A DNA stretch of 64,000 bases from Sphingosinicella xenopeptidilytica (lineage in GTDB: Bacteria; Pseudomonadota; Alphaproteobacteria; Sphingomonadales; Sphingomonadaceae): contig NZ_JBHTIK010000005.1 of NCBI RefSeq assembly GCF_042676985.1, forward strand, positions 372,001 to 436,000. The letters run 5' to 3'. Of the stretch, positions 27,635-35,508 are shown piece after piece; within the stretch, counting starts at the first letter, position 1, and each line of letters starts with the position of its first letter. The notes below the pieces were generated by a model. The model was not told where the DNA came from. It saw only the letters and a program-made list of their open reading frames with translations, and searched no databases. The translations under genes and the position numbers were made by a program.

Positions 27635-27823
27635 ACGATCCCTGACTTTATGGGTCAGAAAAAATTATCTGATCCCGCTGTAATCAGTTGTTCGCCAGCT
27701 TTGAAACGAGAAGACCCCCGCCTTGCCGGGCGAGGGCCTTTGGGAGCGCCGAGACGACGCTGATCGACACCAGCACTTCTACGTCCGGTTCTCCTTCGAC
27801 GCAACTCGATAGGAGCCAGAACC

Positions 27824-28627
27824 GTGGCCATAAAGATCAAGGTGCAGAAGCCTGTACCCTCACCAGTCATCGCCATCGAACACCTGAAGGGAACAGCTCG
27901 ACGACTGGCTGAGTTGGTATCGAAGCATGGGAATTATGAATATGAGGGGTTCAAATGGCTTCAGGGCACCTTCGGCGGAATTGCCGATCACCTTGGCGTG
28001 AATGAGAAGACAATCGAACGCAACGTCCAGAAACCACCGTTCCATTACATCACGCGATGGACTGCGGAGGAAGGCAGGCACATTCTGTTGAAGCTGGGTA
28101 CGGAGCCCTGCGAGACCGATCTCGTCTTCAGACTGCGCACTGTATGGGTTCGAGGTCTGCTCTATTTCAACGGGGCGGCGGCGCAAGCGTGGCCGATCGA
28201 CGCCATAAAGGCCAAGCAAGAAAAATTGCCGTATAAACGGTTGCTGAAGCGCATCGAGAAGGCCCAGGAGCGGTTGCCTGATCTGGCGAAGCTGAAAGCA
28301 GGCGATGACATATCATATGAGGTTCAATCGCACGAAATGGGCTTGCTGCGTGAGTGCGTGAAACGACTGGAAGATGATGCCTTCGCCACCGTCGCCTGCA
28401 TCACCTCATGGAACGGGTGGCACAAGTTTATGGCATACGCGAAGTTCGCTGGTCGAGTTTCCGGCCTTTACTATCACTGGCCGACCCTTGGTCCGATCGC
28501 TGCGAACCCCGACATTGCCCTCCAAGCCTATCTCGACATCAAGCAGGAGGAGGGGACGATCGACTTCACAGAGAGTGCCCGACTGACTGCCAAGATCGCC
28601 AGTTTGACGCCTGCCTTGGCACCTTGA
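27824..28627 (+). CDS. Island protein of unknown function with a helix-turn-helix-like segment
   Basis: I do not recognise this 267-residue protein. A segment near residues 50-75 (WLQGTFGGIADHLGVNEKTIERNVQKPPF) looks like a helix-turn-helix of the kind seen in replication initiators and phage regulators. The rest is rich in charged helices (YKRLLKRIEKAQERLPDLAKLKAG). It starts at a GTG (27824) preceded by AGGAG. It follows the integrase by 189 bp and is followed, six bases after its stop, by a 16-bp inverted repeat. A DNA-binding or regulatory role is possible, but nothing more can be claimed. Confidence 0.6.
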   Translation: MAIKIKVQKPVPSPVIAIEHLKGTARRLAELVSKHGNYEYEGFKWLQGTFGGIADHLGVNEKTIERNVQKPPFHYITRWTAEEGRHILLKLGTEPCETDLVFRLRTVWVRGLLYFNGAAAQAWPIDAIKAKQEKLPYKRLLKRIEKAQERLPDLAKLKAGDDISYEVQSHEMGLLRECVKRLEDDAFATVACITSWNGWHKFMAYAKFAGRVSGLYYHWPTLGPIAANPDIALQAYLDIKQEEGTIDFTESARLTAKIASLTPALAP

Positions 28628-28632
28628 TCGAA

Positions 28633-28719
28633 AAATGTCTGTTTCTCTTATCACATGTTCTTAAAATTATATCGTTACCATAAACTGATATGTTCACAGG
28701 GAGAGAGAAACAGACATTT
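28633..28719. repeat. Perfect 16-bp inverted repeat around 55 AT-rich bases
   Basis: AAATGTCTGTTTCTCT (28633-28648) is repeated in inverted orientation at 28704-28719. The left arm starts six bases after the stop of the 267-residue gene. There is no U-tract, so it could be a processing hairpin, the ends of a tiny excised or miniature element, or a binding site. Confidence 0.7.
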
Positions 28720-28818
28720 CAGTGCATGGCTCGTCGCTTCGCTCCTGCGCCATGCCCTTTGTCTCGGGAGAGGAATAGAAGGGATAATAACCACTGCTGC
28801 AATTAAAGCGATTTCAGA

Positions 28819-28836
28819 ATTGCAATTAATTGCAAT
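28819..28836. promoter_or_regulatory. Island palindrome, copy 1 (18 bp perfect)
   Basis: ATTGCAATTAATTGCAAT is a perfect 18-bp palindrome, 175 bp upstream of the ATG at 29011. Its 14-bp core TGCAATTAATTGCA recurs at 32143-32156 and 33886-33899. A half-like TGCAATTAA also lies just before it near 28798. Confidence 0.55.
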
Positions 28837-29010
28837 CCATCTTTCGTTAGGATCGGGGTGATATGTTTCGACCTCGTTGGTGGGACACGGGTCTGCTGGG
28901 TCGATCACACCCAGGACGGACGCCCGTGCGCTGCCACAGTCCGATCATCCCTTGCCCGGCTGCGTCTTTCCCATAGGCATCTGGTCCCAACAACTACGAA
29001 GGTTTCACAG

Positions 29011-29538
29011 ATGGAAGGGATCAAGAAAGCAGCGGTGGAGGTGCCGCAGGACCTGATCGACCACAGCAAGTCGCGGCTCCTCGAAACGGCGAGCCTCTTG
29101 CGAAAAGTCCGGGACGAAAATCGCGACGAGTTCAGATCGGTCGCCACGAAGCTGAGGATGCGCCTCCGCAAGGCATACCACCTAGCCCAGATCGACGAGG
29201 CACTCAGTGACATGGATATTCCCGCCGAGCGGATGCAGCGTCTCGGCTGGACCAAGCTCTCCATCCTCGCAGCATATGGCAAAAAGGAAACGATCGACGA
29301 CCTGCTCGACGTGGCGGAAGACTGCACCGCGCACGAGCTGAAGATGTATATTCACAAAGGCGGGATCGACCCCGGCGGTCGAACAGTCGTATTGCACTTC
29401 GACAAGGAGCAATATGCGTTGCTGGAGGAGGCCCTGCGCGCCAAGGGCGCCGAACCGCACCCCAGGGGGCTGCTGGGCAAGGAGGCGGCGCTCATGAGGC
29501 TCGTCACCGAGAGCTTGGCCGGTTCAGCTTCAAAGTAG
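29011..29538 (+). CDS. Unknown island protein, helical, 175 residues
   Basis: I do not recognise this protein. From MEGIKKAAVEVPQDLIDHSKS it is mostly charged alpha-helix (LLRKVRDENRDEFRSVATKLRMRLRKAYHLAQI). A compact C-terminal part follows with VVLHFDKEQYALLEEALRAKGAEP. It has no signal peptide or membrane segment. The ATG at 29011 is preceded by GAAGG; the frame is open upstream to 28858 but the first part is not protein-like. It converges on the 272-residue gene, with 26 bp between their stops. The C-terminal beta-alpha unit is reminiscent of small DNA-linked plasmid proteins, but this is only an impression. Confidence 0.6.
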   Translation: MEGIKKAAVEVPQDLIDHSKSRLLETASLLRKVRDENRDEFRSVATKLRMRLRKAYHLAQIDEALSDMDIPAERMQRLGWTKLSILAAYGKKETIDDLLDVAEDCTAHELKMYIHKGGIDPGGRTVVLHFDKEQYALLEEALRAKGAEPHPRGLLGKEAALMRLVTESLAGSASK

Positions 29539-29564
29539 ATCGAGATGATCGCGGATCGGGCGTC

Positions 29565-30383
29565 TCATCCTGTCTGCGTTGCAATCGGGACATCGTCCTC
29601 CTTGTATTCACCGACGATCCAGACGAGGCTTTGTAGGTCGATGTTGTCGTGGGGTTCCAGATCGGCCAACTCGCGCCCGGTCTGTGCCATGAGGTCGCAC
29701 AGGCTAGCATATACGACAGGATCGAGCGCAGGGCTGTAATCATGCACGAAGGGATGACCGACCCGCTCCGCGAACTCCTGCGTCACCATGGGCTTGAGGA
29801 ACATATGATCCTTGGGTCGCCACAGGAACGGCAGATACGTGACCACTGGCCACTTGGCGTTATCGTGCTTGAGCAGCAGACGCTCCATAGTCGCCAAACC
29901 CGGTGCGATTTCCCCAATCGTAAAGCGGGCGGCTGCCTGGATGAAGGGATCGGCATCCGGGCCTCGCAGAAGCGGTTGCAGCCGGGTCTTCTCGAACGGC
30001 GATAACAGGTTCGTGCCCCGGTATGCCGACAGGACGGCCTCGCCCAGGTTGCTGCCGGTCAACGCCTGCTCAAGAGGAGCGGTCTCATCGAGCTTCGCCT
30101 TGGCCTTGAGCTTATAATCGCGTTCGGCCTCCTTGAATGAGGGAGATCGGAACCCGTCAGGGAAGAACTGCCGAAATCGGGATCGTGCGCCGTCGAAACC
30201 GAAATAGGCATCACTGGTCCGGCCCGCTGTGGCACGGAGATCAGCCCAGAGCTGTTCGGGGTCATCGCCGTCGATCCGGCTCAACTGCTTGCCGCCGGAG
30301 ATTACCAGACCGACAAAACCCTTGCCGGTATCAACGAGCCGCAACGTGTTCTTGCCGATCACGTCATTCCGAATGGTTTTCAT
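29565..30383 (-). CDS. Unknown protein paired with a nuclease-like gene
   Basis: The 272-residue protein begins MKTIRNDVIGKNTLRLVDTGKGFVGLVISGG, a short beta-rich domain. A helical part follows with FKEAERDYKLKAKAKLDETAPLE, and a C-terminal region with FLWRPKDHMFLKPMVTQEFAERVGHPF. I recognise no family. Its ATG overlaps the TGA of the upstream 215-residue gene as ATGA, so the two are translationally coupled and probably act together. Given the nuclease-like fold of the partner and the island context, it may be the second subunit or the target-recognition part of a defence pair. Confidence 0.65.
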   Translation of the reverse strand: MKTIRNDVIGKNTLRLVDTGKGFVGLVISGGKQLSRIDGDDPEQLWADLRATAGRTSDAYFGFDGARSRFRQFFPDGFRSPSFKEAERDYKLKAKAKLDETAPLEQALTGSNLGEAVLSAYRGTNLLSPFEKTRLQPLLRGPDADPFIQAAARFTIGEIAPGLATMERLLLKHDNAKWPVVTYLPFLWRPKDHMFLKPMVTQEFAERVGHPFVHDYSPALDPVVYASLCDLMAQTGRELADLEPHDNIDLQSLVWIVGEYKEDDVPIATQTG

Positions 30384-31027
30384 ACCCCGCCCTCATTTGT
30401 AATTTGCGATGCGGTGATACGCACCTTGTCCGCCAAAGCCGAGATCGACACCGGCTCGGTAAATCTGCTGATCGTACTCAGAGCCGCCTGCTTCAGGTCC
30501 GGCAGATCGCGGGTGGCGACGACATAGAACGCCCACTGTGCCGGGTCGCGATGATCGGCGTGATCGGCATAAATGCCATGATGTGCGAACACGTAGATAT
30601 GGGCTGGACGTCCCACCTGGGCGATCCACTGTGTTCCGCCCTCCCAATGTCCTGTGCGCGCCGCGACATCGAAGATCGGCTTGCTCGGCTTGCCAGTGCT
30701 CCACGATTGCCGTGCGGCGGACTGTTTGACCTCCAGCCGGAGGCCGTCAGGCCGCTCGAAGTCCCATCCGCTGTAGTCGGCGCTGCACCAGTTCCATTCC
30801 GGTTCCAGGGCGAGCGCAATGATTGCCTCGGCGACTTGCCCGCGCAGCACGTTGGTCACGAGGGGGCTACCGAAGGCTGCCTGCGAGACCTTGGCGATCA
30901 CATCGTCGATCCCGAAGCGCGATGATGCAGGCGTTTTGTTCTGCGTTGTGTCGTCGATCTTGCCCCTCCGTCGCCCCTGAACCTTTTTGGAGCGACGGCC
31001 TGAGCCGGATGTTGGAAACCTCGGCAA
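30380..31027 (-). CDS. Putative PD-(D/E)XK-type nuclease, 215 residues
   Basis: After a basic N-terminal tail, the segment RGQVAEAIIALALEP is followed by SGWDFERPDGLRLEVKQSAARQSW. An early Glu, then Asp, then Glu-x-Lys on a beta strand is the order of the PD-(D/E)XK endonuclease core. The following ARTGHWEGGTQWIAQVGRPAHIYVFAHHG contributes the strands usual in such folds. No family name can be given. It is the first gene of a coupled pair with the 272-residue protein and diverges from a DUF488 gene 265 bp away. The island setting, next to a restriction system, favours a defence or DNA-modification role. Catalytic assignment rests on motif order only. Confidence 0.6.
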   Translation of the reverse strand: MPRFPTSGSGRRSKKVQGRRRGKIDDTTQNKTPASSRFGIDDVIAKVSQAAFGSPLVTNVLRGQVAEAIIALALEPEWNWCSADYSGWDFERPDGLRLEVKQSAARQSWSTGKPSKPIFDVAARTGHWEGGTQWIAQVGRPAHIYVFAHHGIYADHADHRDPAQWAFYVVATRDLPDLKQAALSTISRFTEPVSISALADKVRITASQITNEGGV

Positions 31028-31292
31028 AGCACAAGGCGCTGCCGCCTTTGGGCAGAGCCTTGGACATGCGCGACAGCCATCCGGCCGCCGAAGTCGGTGA
31101 CCGAATTGCTTTGCTCGGGGTTTCCACGCCCCGCCCCCGCGTATCTCGGGAGCGCGACCGTGATAGCGAAGCTCGTCGGCAATAGGAAGGCGGCGGGTGA
31201 GGCCGGATCATTGAGAAGTATTTAAGTAATTGAAAATACTGTTTTTATTGAGATTTTGTCCATAGGATCATCTTCATTCTGAAAGGATCAAG

Positions 31293-31838
31293 ATGATTGA
31301 AATAATGAGCGTGGGACATTCCAATGCGCGCTGGGACGAGTTCAGCTACGCCCTCGAACAATTCGACATCGGTTGCATCGTCGATGTGCGATCATCGCCC
31401 CGGTCACGCTGGCAGCATTTCAACAAGCCGCAACTACGTGCCCGCCTGAACCAGGTCGGCGTGAGCTACATTCATATGGGCGATGCTCTGGGTGGGATGC
31501 CGGTGAACGGCCCGACCGATTACGCAACGCGGCGTGGGACCGAGGCCTTCACCACGGCGATCGACGACGTACTCGCAATAGCCGCCCGATGCAGACCCGC
31601 CCTGTTATGTTCGGAGCGCGATGTGCTGCAATGTCATCGCTTCACGCTGATTGCCCGTCACCTGCATAGCCTGCCCGATGTCCGGGTCTCGCACATTCGT
31701 CACGACGGCACGCTGGAGACCCATGACGAGGCCGAGGAGCGCCTGCTCGCTGTCCACAAGCTGTCCGACGACCTGCTCACAGTTCGCAGCGAGCGACTGG
31801 CGGAAGCCTATGCCCGGCAGGAACGAAAGCTGGGCTGA
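31293..31838 (+). CDS. DUF488 family protein (island copy)
   Basis: This 181-residue protein carries the DUF488 landmarks MSVGHSNARWDEF, IVDVRSSPRSRWQHFNKPQL, YIHMGDALGGMP, and LLCSERDVLQCHRF. It belongs to the same broad family as the chromosomal protein at 16054-16485 but is clearly divergent, with an extra C-terminal helix (DEAEERLLAVHKLSDDLL). The biochemical function of the family is unknown. It diverges from the nuclease-like pair and precedes a region with repeated leader sequences. The ATG at 31293 and its AAAGGA ribosome site lie inside an 8-bp inverted repeat (31267-31274 and 31290-31297), which could modulate translation. Confidence 0.85.
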   Translation: MIEIMSVGHSNARWDEFSYALEQFDIGCIVDVRSSPRSRWQHFNKPQLRARLNQVGVSYIHMGDALGGMPVNGPTDYATRRGTEAFTTAIDDVLAIAARCRPALLCSERDVLQCHRFTLIARHLHSLPDVRVSHIRHDGTLETHDEAEERLLAVHKLSDDLLTVRSERLAEAYARQERKLG

Positions 31839-31885
31839 AAGCGACGATGCTTAAACCCCTCATTTTGGGCCAGCGCATTTGGAGC

Positions 31886-32118
31886 ATCATTCTGAAAACA
31901 TGCGAGGAATTGCGAAATGCAAAATCAAGTAATTGTCAAAGCCAAGGCCGACGGTCTGTGGGCCGATCACAGACAGCGGCCAACGGCAGCCGACACCCCG
32001 CACGAGCAAAGTTGGGCGGAAAATGCAGGTTCCAGACCCCTGTTTTCTGCATAGGCGACCTTGGCTTATCATTTTGAAATCACAGGACGAACCGCGATAT
32101 GGAAAAACAAATAATTGT
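31886..32118 (+). repeat. Two similar 51-bp leader sequences (31886-31936 and 32068-32118)
   Basis: The segments align without gaps at 38 of 51 positions. Both start ATCATT, reach an ATG at the same offset (31917 and 32099) and continue into similar codons ending in TAATTGT. A shorter relative, TTCATTCTGAAAGGATCA, precedes the DUF488 start at 31293. They look like duplicated promoter/leader units. Confidence 0.6.
31917..32054 (+). CDS. Possible 45-residue small protein
   Basis: An open frame MQNQVIVKAKADGLWADHRQ... of 45 codons ends at TAG 32052-32054. Its start region matches that of the recombinase gene at 32099 (MEKQIIVV) in both upstream sequence and first codons. It could be a short leader peptide, a real small protein, or the residue of a duplicated gene start. 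An internal 7-bp inverted repeat (GTCTGTG/CACAGAC at 31954-31974) argues for caution. Confidence 0.3.
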   Translation: MQNQVIVKAKADGLWADHRQRPTAADTPHEQSWAENAGSRPLFSA

Positions 32119-33091
32119 AGTAGGAGCGAGCACCGAGCGTTGTGCAATTAATTGCAAATCGAACGGCCTGCCGGATCAGCAGCTCCACCTCGTAGAGCCG
32201 ATCTCAGAGCCACTTCACCGCCTCCTAACCTCATCCCTATCGGCGAGCACCCAGCGCGCCTACGCGGCTGATTTGAACCATTTCCGGGCATCCGGCAGAG
32301 ACATTCCCTGTCCACCGCACGCCCTGGCGGAGTATCTGGCCGAGCTGGTTGCGACCCATGCTGTCGCCACGATCCAGCGCAGGCTCGCCGCGATTGCGAA
32401 GGCGCATCGCGCTCTCGGACATGACGATCCCTGCCGGGCCGAGATCGTGCGCGCAACGATGAGCGGGATCAAGCGGACGAAGGGCATGGCTCAACGAGAG
32501 GCGCAGGCGTTGCAGCGCGACAGCCTGTTCGCGGTGCTGGAGCGTATGGGCGAACGTCCAATCGACATCAGGGACCGGGCATTGTTGTTGATCGGCTTCG
32601 CCGGGGCGTTCCGTCGATCCGAACTGGTTGGGTTCGACTGCGGTGATGTCGAGCATGTTGGCCGGGGCATCGTGCTGCATCTGCGCCGGTCGAAAACGGA
32701 TCAGACCGGCCAAGGCCGCAAGATCGCCATTCCGTATGGTCGCACGCGCTGGTGCCCCGTGCGCCACCTCACCGACTGGCTCGCCCATGCTGGGATCGAG
32801 CAGGGACCGCTGTTCCGCAGCATCGACCGACACGGGCATATTGCCCAGGATCGGCTGTCCGGGGATGCCGTTGCCGTTATCGTCAAACGGCGTGTGGAGG
32901 CGGCGGGGTTCGATCCTGCGATCTTCTCCGGCCACTCCCTCCGCGCCGGGCTTGCGACCAGCGCCGCTATGGCCGGGGCGTCGTCATGGAAAATCCGCCA
33001 ACAAACCGGCCATCGGAGCGATGCCATACTTGCCCGCTACATTAGGTCCGCCGACATGTTCGTCGATAACGCGGCGGGCGCGGTGCTATAG
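32099..33091 (+). CDS. Second island tyrosine recombinase
   Basis: The protein of up to 330 residues has a SAM-like core-binding domain (SASTQRAYAADLNHFRASG, HAVATIQRRLAAIAKAH). Its catalytic domain has GFAGAFRRSELV (Arg I), RRSKTDQTGQG (Lys), FSGHSLRAGLAT (His-x-x-Arg), TGHRSDAILARYIRSA (His and Tyr). All five catalytic positions are present. It is distinct from the tRNA-linked integrase and may serve another rearrangement. The palindrome TGCAATTAATTGCA lies inside its first 20 codons, so the true start may be further in, although no ATG is near; the ATG at 32099 shares a duplicated leader with 31917. It converges on the 203-residue gene, 12 bp apart. Confidence 0.85.
   Translation: MEKQIIVVGASTERCAINCKSNGLPDQQLHLVEPISEPLHRLLTSSLSASTQRAYAADLNHFRASGRDIPCPPHALAEYLAELVATHAVATIQRRLAAIAKAHRALGHDDPCRAEIVRATMSGIKRTKGMAQREAQALQRDSLFAVLERMGERPIDIRDRALLLIGFAGAFRRSELVGFDCGDVEHVGRGIVLHLRRSKTDQTGQGRKIAIPYGRTRWCPVRHLTDWLAHAGIEQGPLFRSIDRHGHIAQDRLSGDAVAVIVKRRVEAAGFDPAIFSGHSLRAGLATSAAMAGASSWKIRQQTGHRSDAILARYIRSADMFVDNAAGAVL
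32143..32156. promoter_or_regulatory. Island palindrome, copy 2
   Basis: TGCAATTAATTGCA lies within the first 20 codons of the second recombinase. The surrounding 19 bases GTTGTGCAATTAATTGCAA (32139-32157) are identical to copy 3. Confidence 0.55.
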
Positions 33092-33102
33092 CGATTGAAG
33101 CA

Positions 33103-33714
33103 TCAAGCCTCGGTCGCCGATTGTGACTTTATGTGCGCTTCGACCGCAACCGGGATGATCGCGTCATTGAGTTGGATGATGCACCGAAGCAGGTATTCAC
33201 GGATACCGGAACGGGGTTTCTTGTCCCCAGCTTCTTCAATTGCTGACCGAATGTCAGATAGGACGTGGGAGATCATCCGGTAAAAGGATGGATCGACATC
33301 AGGGCTGTAAATGAAGTCGTCAATGACATGATGGTTCAGCGGTTCGTCCCGTTTTGAGCAGGGGCATAACTCATGTCGCATCCCTTGAAATAGTTGGTCT
33401 CCGTCCCATACGAAGCGGCTATCCTGCCATTCGACATTCAAGTTGTAAGGATCGGTCCAAACATAGCCGTTAACATCGGATACCTTTTTGTGACTGCGCC
33501 GTCCGCAGTCAGTGTGGCGCGTAACCACATAGACGCCGAATGCCGATGCATCCCGAACTGCATTTTGAAGGATTTTTTGGAGCCGATGGCGCGTAGTAGA
33601 ATTGGGTGTCGTGTTGTCCCACCACAGATAGCTCCCCGCGTTATCAATTCCGTTGATTATCACCAAAATATCCCGCCTCAGGGCGACCACATACTCCCAC
33701 GCCTTTCGCTTCAT
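33103..33714 (-). CDS. Unknown island protein, 203 residues
   Basis: I do not recognise this protein. It begins MKRKAWEYVVALRRDILVIINGIDNAGSYLWWDN, contains AFGVYVVTRHTDCGRRSHKKVSD and a cluster LCPCSKRDEPLNHH, and ends in a helical tail. The Cys-x-Cys and His-His near residues 118-130 could bind metal. No signal peptide is clear. Its base composition is lower in GC than the defence operon that follows on the other strand. It converges with the second recombinase and diverges from hsdM across about 290 bp that contain palindrome copy 3. Confidence 0.6.
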   Translation of the reverse strand: MKRKAWEYVVALRRDILVIINGIDNAGSYLWWDNTTPNSTTRHRLQKILQNAVRDASAFGVYVVTRHTDCGRRSHKKVSDVNGYVWTDPYNLNVEWQDSRFVWDGDQLFQGMRHELCPCSKRDEPLNHHVIDDFIYSPDVDPSFYRMISHVLSDIRSAIEEAGDKKPRSGIREYLLRCIIQLNDAIIPVAVEAHIKSQSATEA

Positions 33715-33885
33715 GCATTCCCCCGATGACTACGTTCGCTCAGCTCTTAATGTAAGCAGCGGGGGAGACGTTGTATACCGATGCAAGTATGCTCCGGCGG
33801 TCGGAACTGATCCTTGAAGCCGCTTAGCCTCTGATAACCTTCACTTATCAGAACCTAAAAACGGCAAAGGTATCCTCGACAGTTG

Positions 33886-33899
33886 TGCAATTAATTGCA
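33886..33899. promoter_or_regulatory. Island palindrome, copy 3, upstream of the defence operon
   Basis: TGCAATTAATTGCA, in the 19-bp context shared with copy 2 (33882-33900), lies 110 bp upstream of the hsdM start and is a candidate operator or recombination core. Another inverted repeat, CTGATAA/TTATCAG, precedes it at about 33831-33850. Confidence 0.55.
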
Positions 33900-34008
33900 A
33901 TTTCATTTTCCGGTTCCTTTGTGTCGCCAAAAATCCACGCCGCTGCTATCGGATCATCAGGTGAACAAAGTTCGTGGCTCAGGGAGGAGCCGCGCTTCTG
34001 GGGGATCA

Positions 34009-35508
34009 ATGCCAATACTGACGCAATCCGAACTCGAACGGCATCTGTGGGGCGCAGCGGACATATTGCGCGGCACCGTCGATGCCGGGGATTACAAGCA
34101 ATATATCTTCGGCCTGCTGTTCTATAAGCGCCTGTGCGACGTGTGGGACGAGGAGTTCGAGGCCCTGCTCGCCGAAACTGGCGACCGTGAGGAGGCCGCC
34201 GACCCCGACGAGCATCGCTTCCATATCCCCAAGGAGCACCGCTGGGAGGCCGTGCGCCAGCACGCCACGCAGATCGGCCAGCGGCTGAACAATGCGCTGG
34301 CGTCCATCGAAGACGCCAACCTGCGGCTGCGCGGTGTGTTCGGCGATGTGGACTTCGCCAATCAGGATCGCTTCTCTGACGCGCTGCTGGAAAAGCTGCT
34401 GTCGCACTTCGAGAAGCACCGGCTGCGCAATGCCGATGTGCCCGCCGACATGCTGGGCGATGCCTATCTCTACCTCATCAAGATGTTCGCAGAAGGAGCA
34501 GGTAAGAAGGGCGGCGAGTTCTACACGCCCCGGCAGATCGTGCGCCTGATGGTCGAGATCGTCGAGCCGCGCCCCGGCATGTCGGTCTATGATCCCACTT
34601 GCGGCTCGGGTGGCATGTTGCTGGAGGCGGTGCAGTATCTGAAGGACCGGGGCGAGGATGCCCGCACCCTGTCGCTCTATGGGCAGGAGAAGAACTTCGC
34701 CACGTGGGGCATCGCCGAGATCAACCTGTTCCTGCACAATGTCGATGACGCCTTCATCGCCAAGGGCGACACGATCCTGTCCCCCAAACGATACGACCCC
34801 AAGGCCCGCGAGTTCGTGGAGGGTATCGGGGCCTATGACCGGGTGCTAGCCAACCCTCCGTTTAGCGAAAAGGTGTGGGGCCACGATGTCTGGCAGAACG
34901 GCGACCCGTTCGGGCGCGATGCCTATGGCTGCCCGCCCAAAGGCTATGGCGACCTCGCCTTCGTCCAGCACATGCTCGCCAGCCTGAAGGATGACGGGAT
35001 GCTGGCGGTTGTGGTGCCGCACGGTGTCCTCTTCCGTGGCGGGGCCGAGGGGCGGATCAGGCAGGCCATGCTCGATGCCGATGTGATCGAGGCGGTTGTG
35101 GGCTTGGCCCCCAATCTGTTTTACGGCGCGGGCATCCCGGCTGCGATCCTCGTATGCCGCAAGGCCAAGCCTGCCGAGCGGCGGGGCAAGGTGCTGATCG
35201 TCAACGGTGACGCCACCTTTCAGCCGGGCAAGGCGCAGAACTTCCTGACCGACGATCATGTCGCCACGCTGGCCGAGGCGGTCCATGGCTTCGCCGACAT
35301 CGAGAAGCTGGCCCGCGTCGTCCCGGTCGAGGAGATCGCCGCCAACGGGCATAACCTCAACATCAGCCGCTATGTGCAGACCGGCGCGGATGCCGAGGCG
35401 GTCGATGTCGCGGCGGAAGTGGCCAAGCTGCAAGACCTGATCGCCAAGCGCAATGAAGCCGAGGCCGTGATGTTCGGGCACCTCAAGAGGCTTGGCTATG
35501 TCGGGTGA
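34009..35508 (+). CDS. hsdM: Type I restriction-modification methyltransferase subunit
   Basis: The 499-residue protein begins with the helical N-terminal domain of HsdM (LERHLWGAADILRGTVDAGDYKQYIFGLLFYKRL). The SAM-binding motif DPTCGSGGM is near residue 196, and the N6-adenine methylase motif NPPF is at 282. FYTPRQIVRLMVEIV before motif I is also typical. It methylates adenine in the recognition site and is needed for restriction complex assembly. The ATG at 34009 is chosen because GGGGA lies just before it and the protein then starts with the conserved domain; the frame upstream to 33895 is not conserved. It is the first gene of a seven-gene operon with overlapping reading frames. Confidence 0.96.
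   Translation: MPILTQSELERHLWGAADILRGTVDAGDYKQYIFGLLFYKRLCDVWDEEFEALLAETGDREEAADPDEHRFHIPKEHRWEAVRQHATQIGQRLNNALASIEDANLRLRGVFGDVDFANQDRFSDALLEKLLSHFEKHRLRNADVPADMLGDAYLYLIKMFAEGAGKKGGEFYTPRQIVRLMVEIVEPRPGMSVYDPTCGSGGMLLEAVQYLKDRGEDARTLSLYGQEKNFATWGIAEINLFLHNVDDAFIAKGDTILSPKRYDPKAREFVEGIGAYDRVLANPPFSEKVWGHDVWQNGDPFGRDAYGCPPKGYGDLAFVQHMLASLKDDGMLAVVVPHGVLFRGGAEGRIRQAMLDADVIEAVVGLAPNLFYGAGIPAAILVCRKAKPAERRGKVLIVNGDATFQPGKAQNFLTDDHVATLAEAVHGFADIEKLARVVPVEEIAANGHNLNISRYVQTGADAEAVDVAAEVAKLQDLIAKRNEAEAVMFGHLKRLGYVG

Larger units (their letters stand above)
28628..29010. other. Noncoding stretch with inverted repeat and palindrome
   Basis: No convincing gene is present in these 383 bases; a 68-codon frame at 28655-28861 looks accidental. 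The stretch holds the 16-bp inverted repeat at 28633-28719 and the palindrome at 28819-28836, and it is AT-richer than its surroundings. Confidence 0.6.

Noticed and set aside
28655..28861. A 68-residue protein between the inverted repeat and the palindrome
   Set aside because: It begins inside the inverted repeat, has no ribosome site and covers the palindrome; composition is not protein-like.
30137..31185. Plus-strand open frames over the nuclease-like pair and its upstream region
   Set aside because: They have low-complexity Arg/Ser-rich products and overlap genes supported by coupled starts and motif content.
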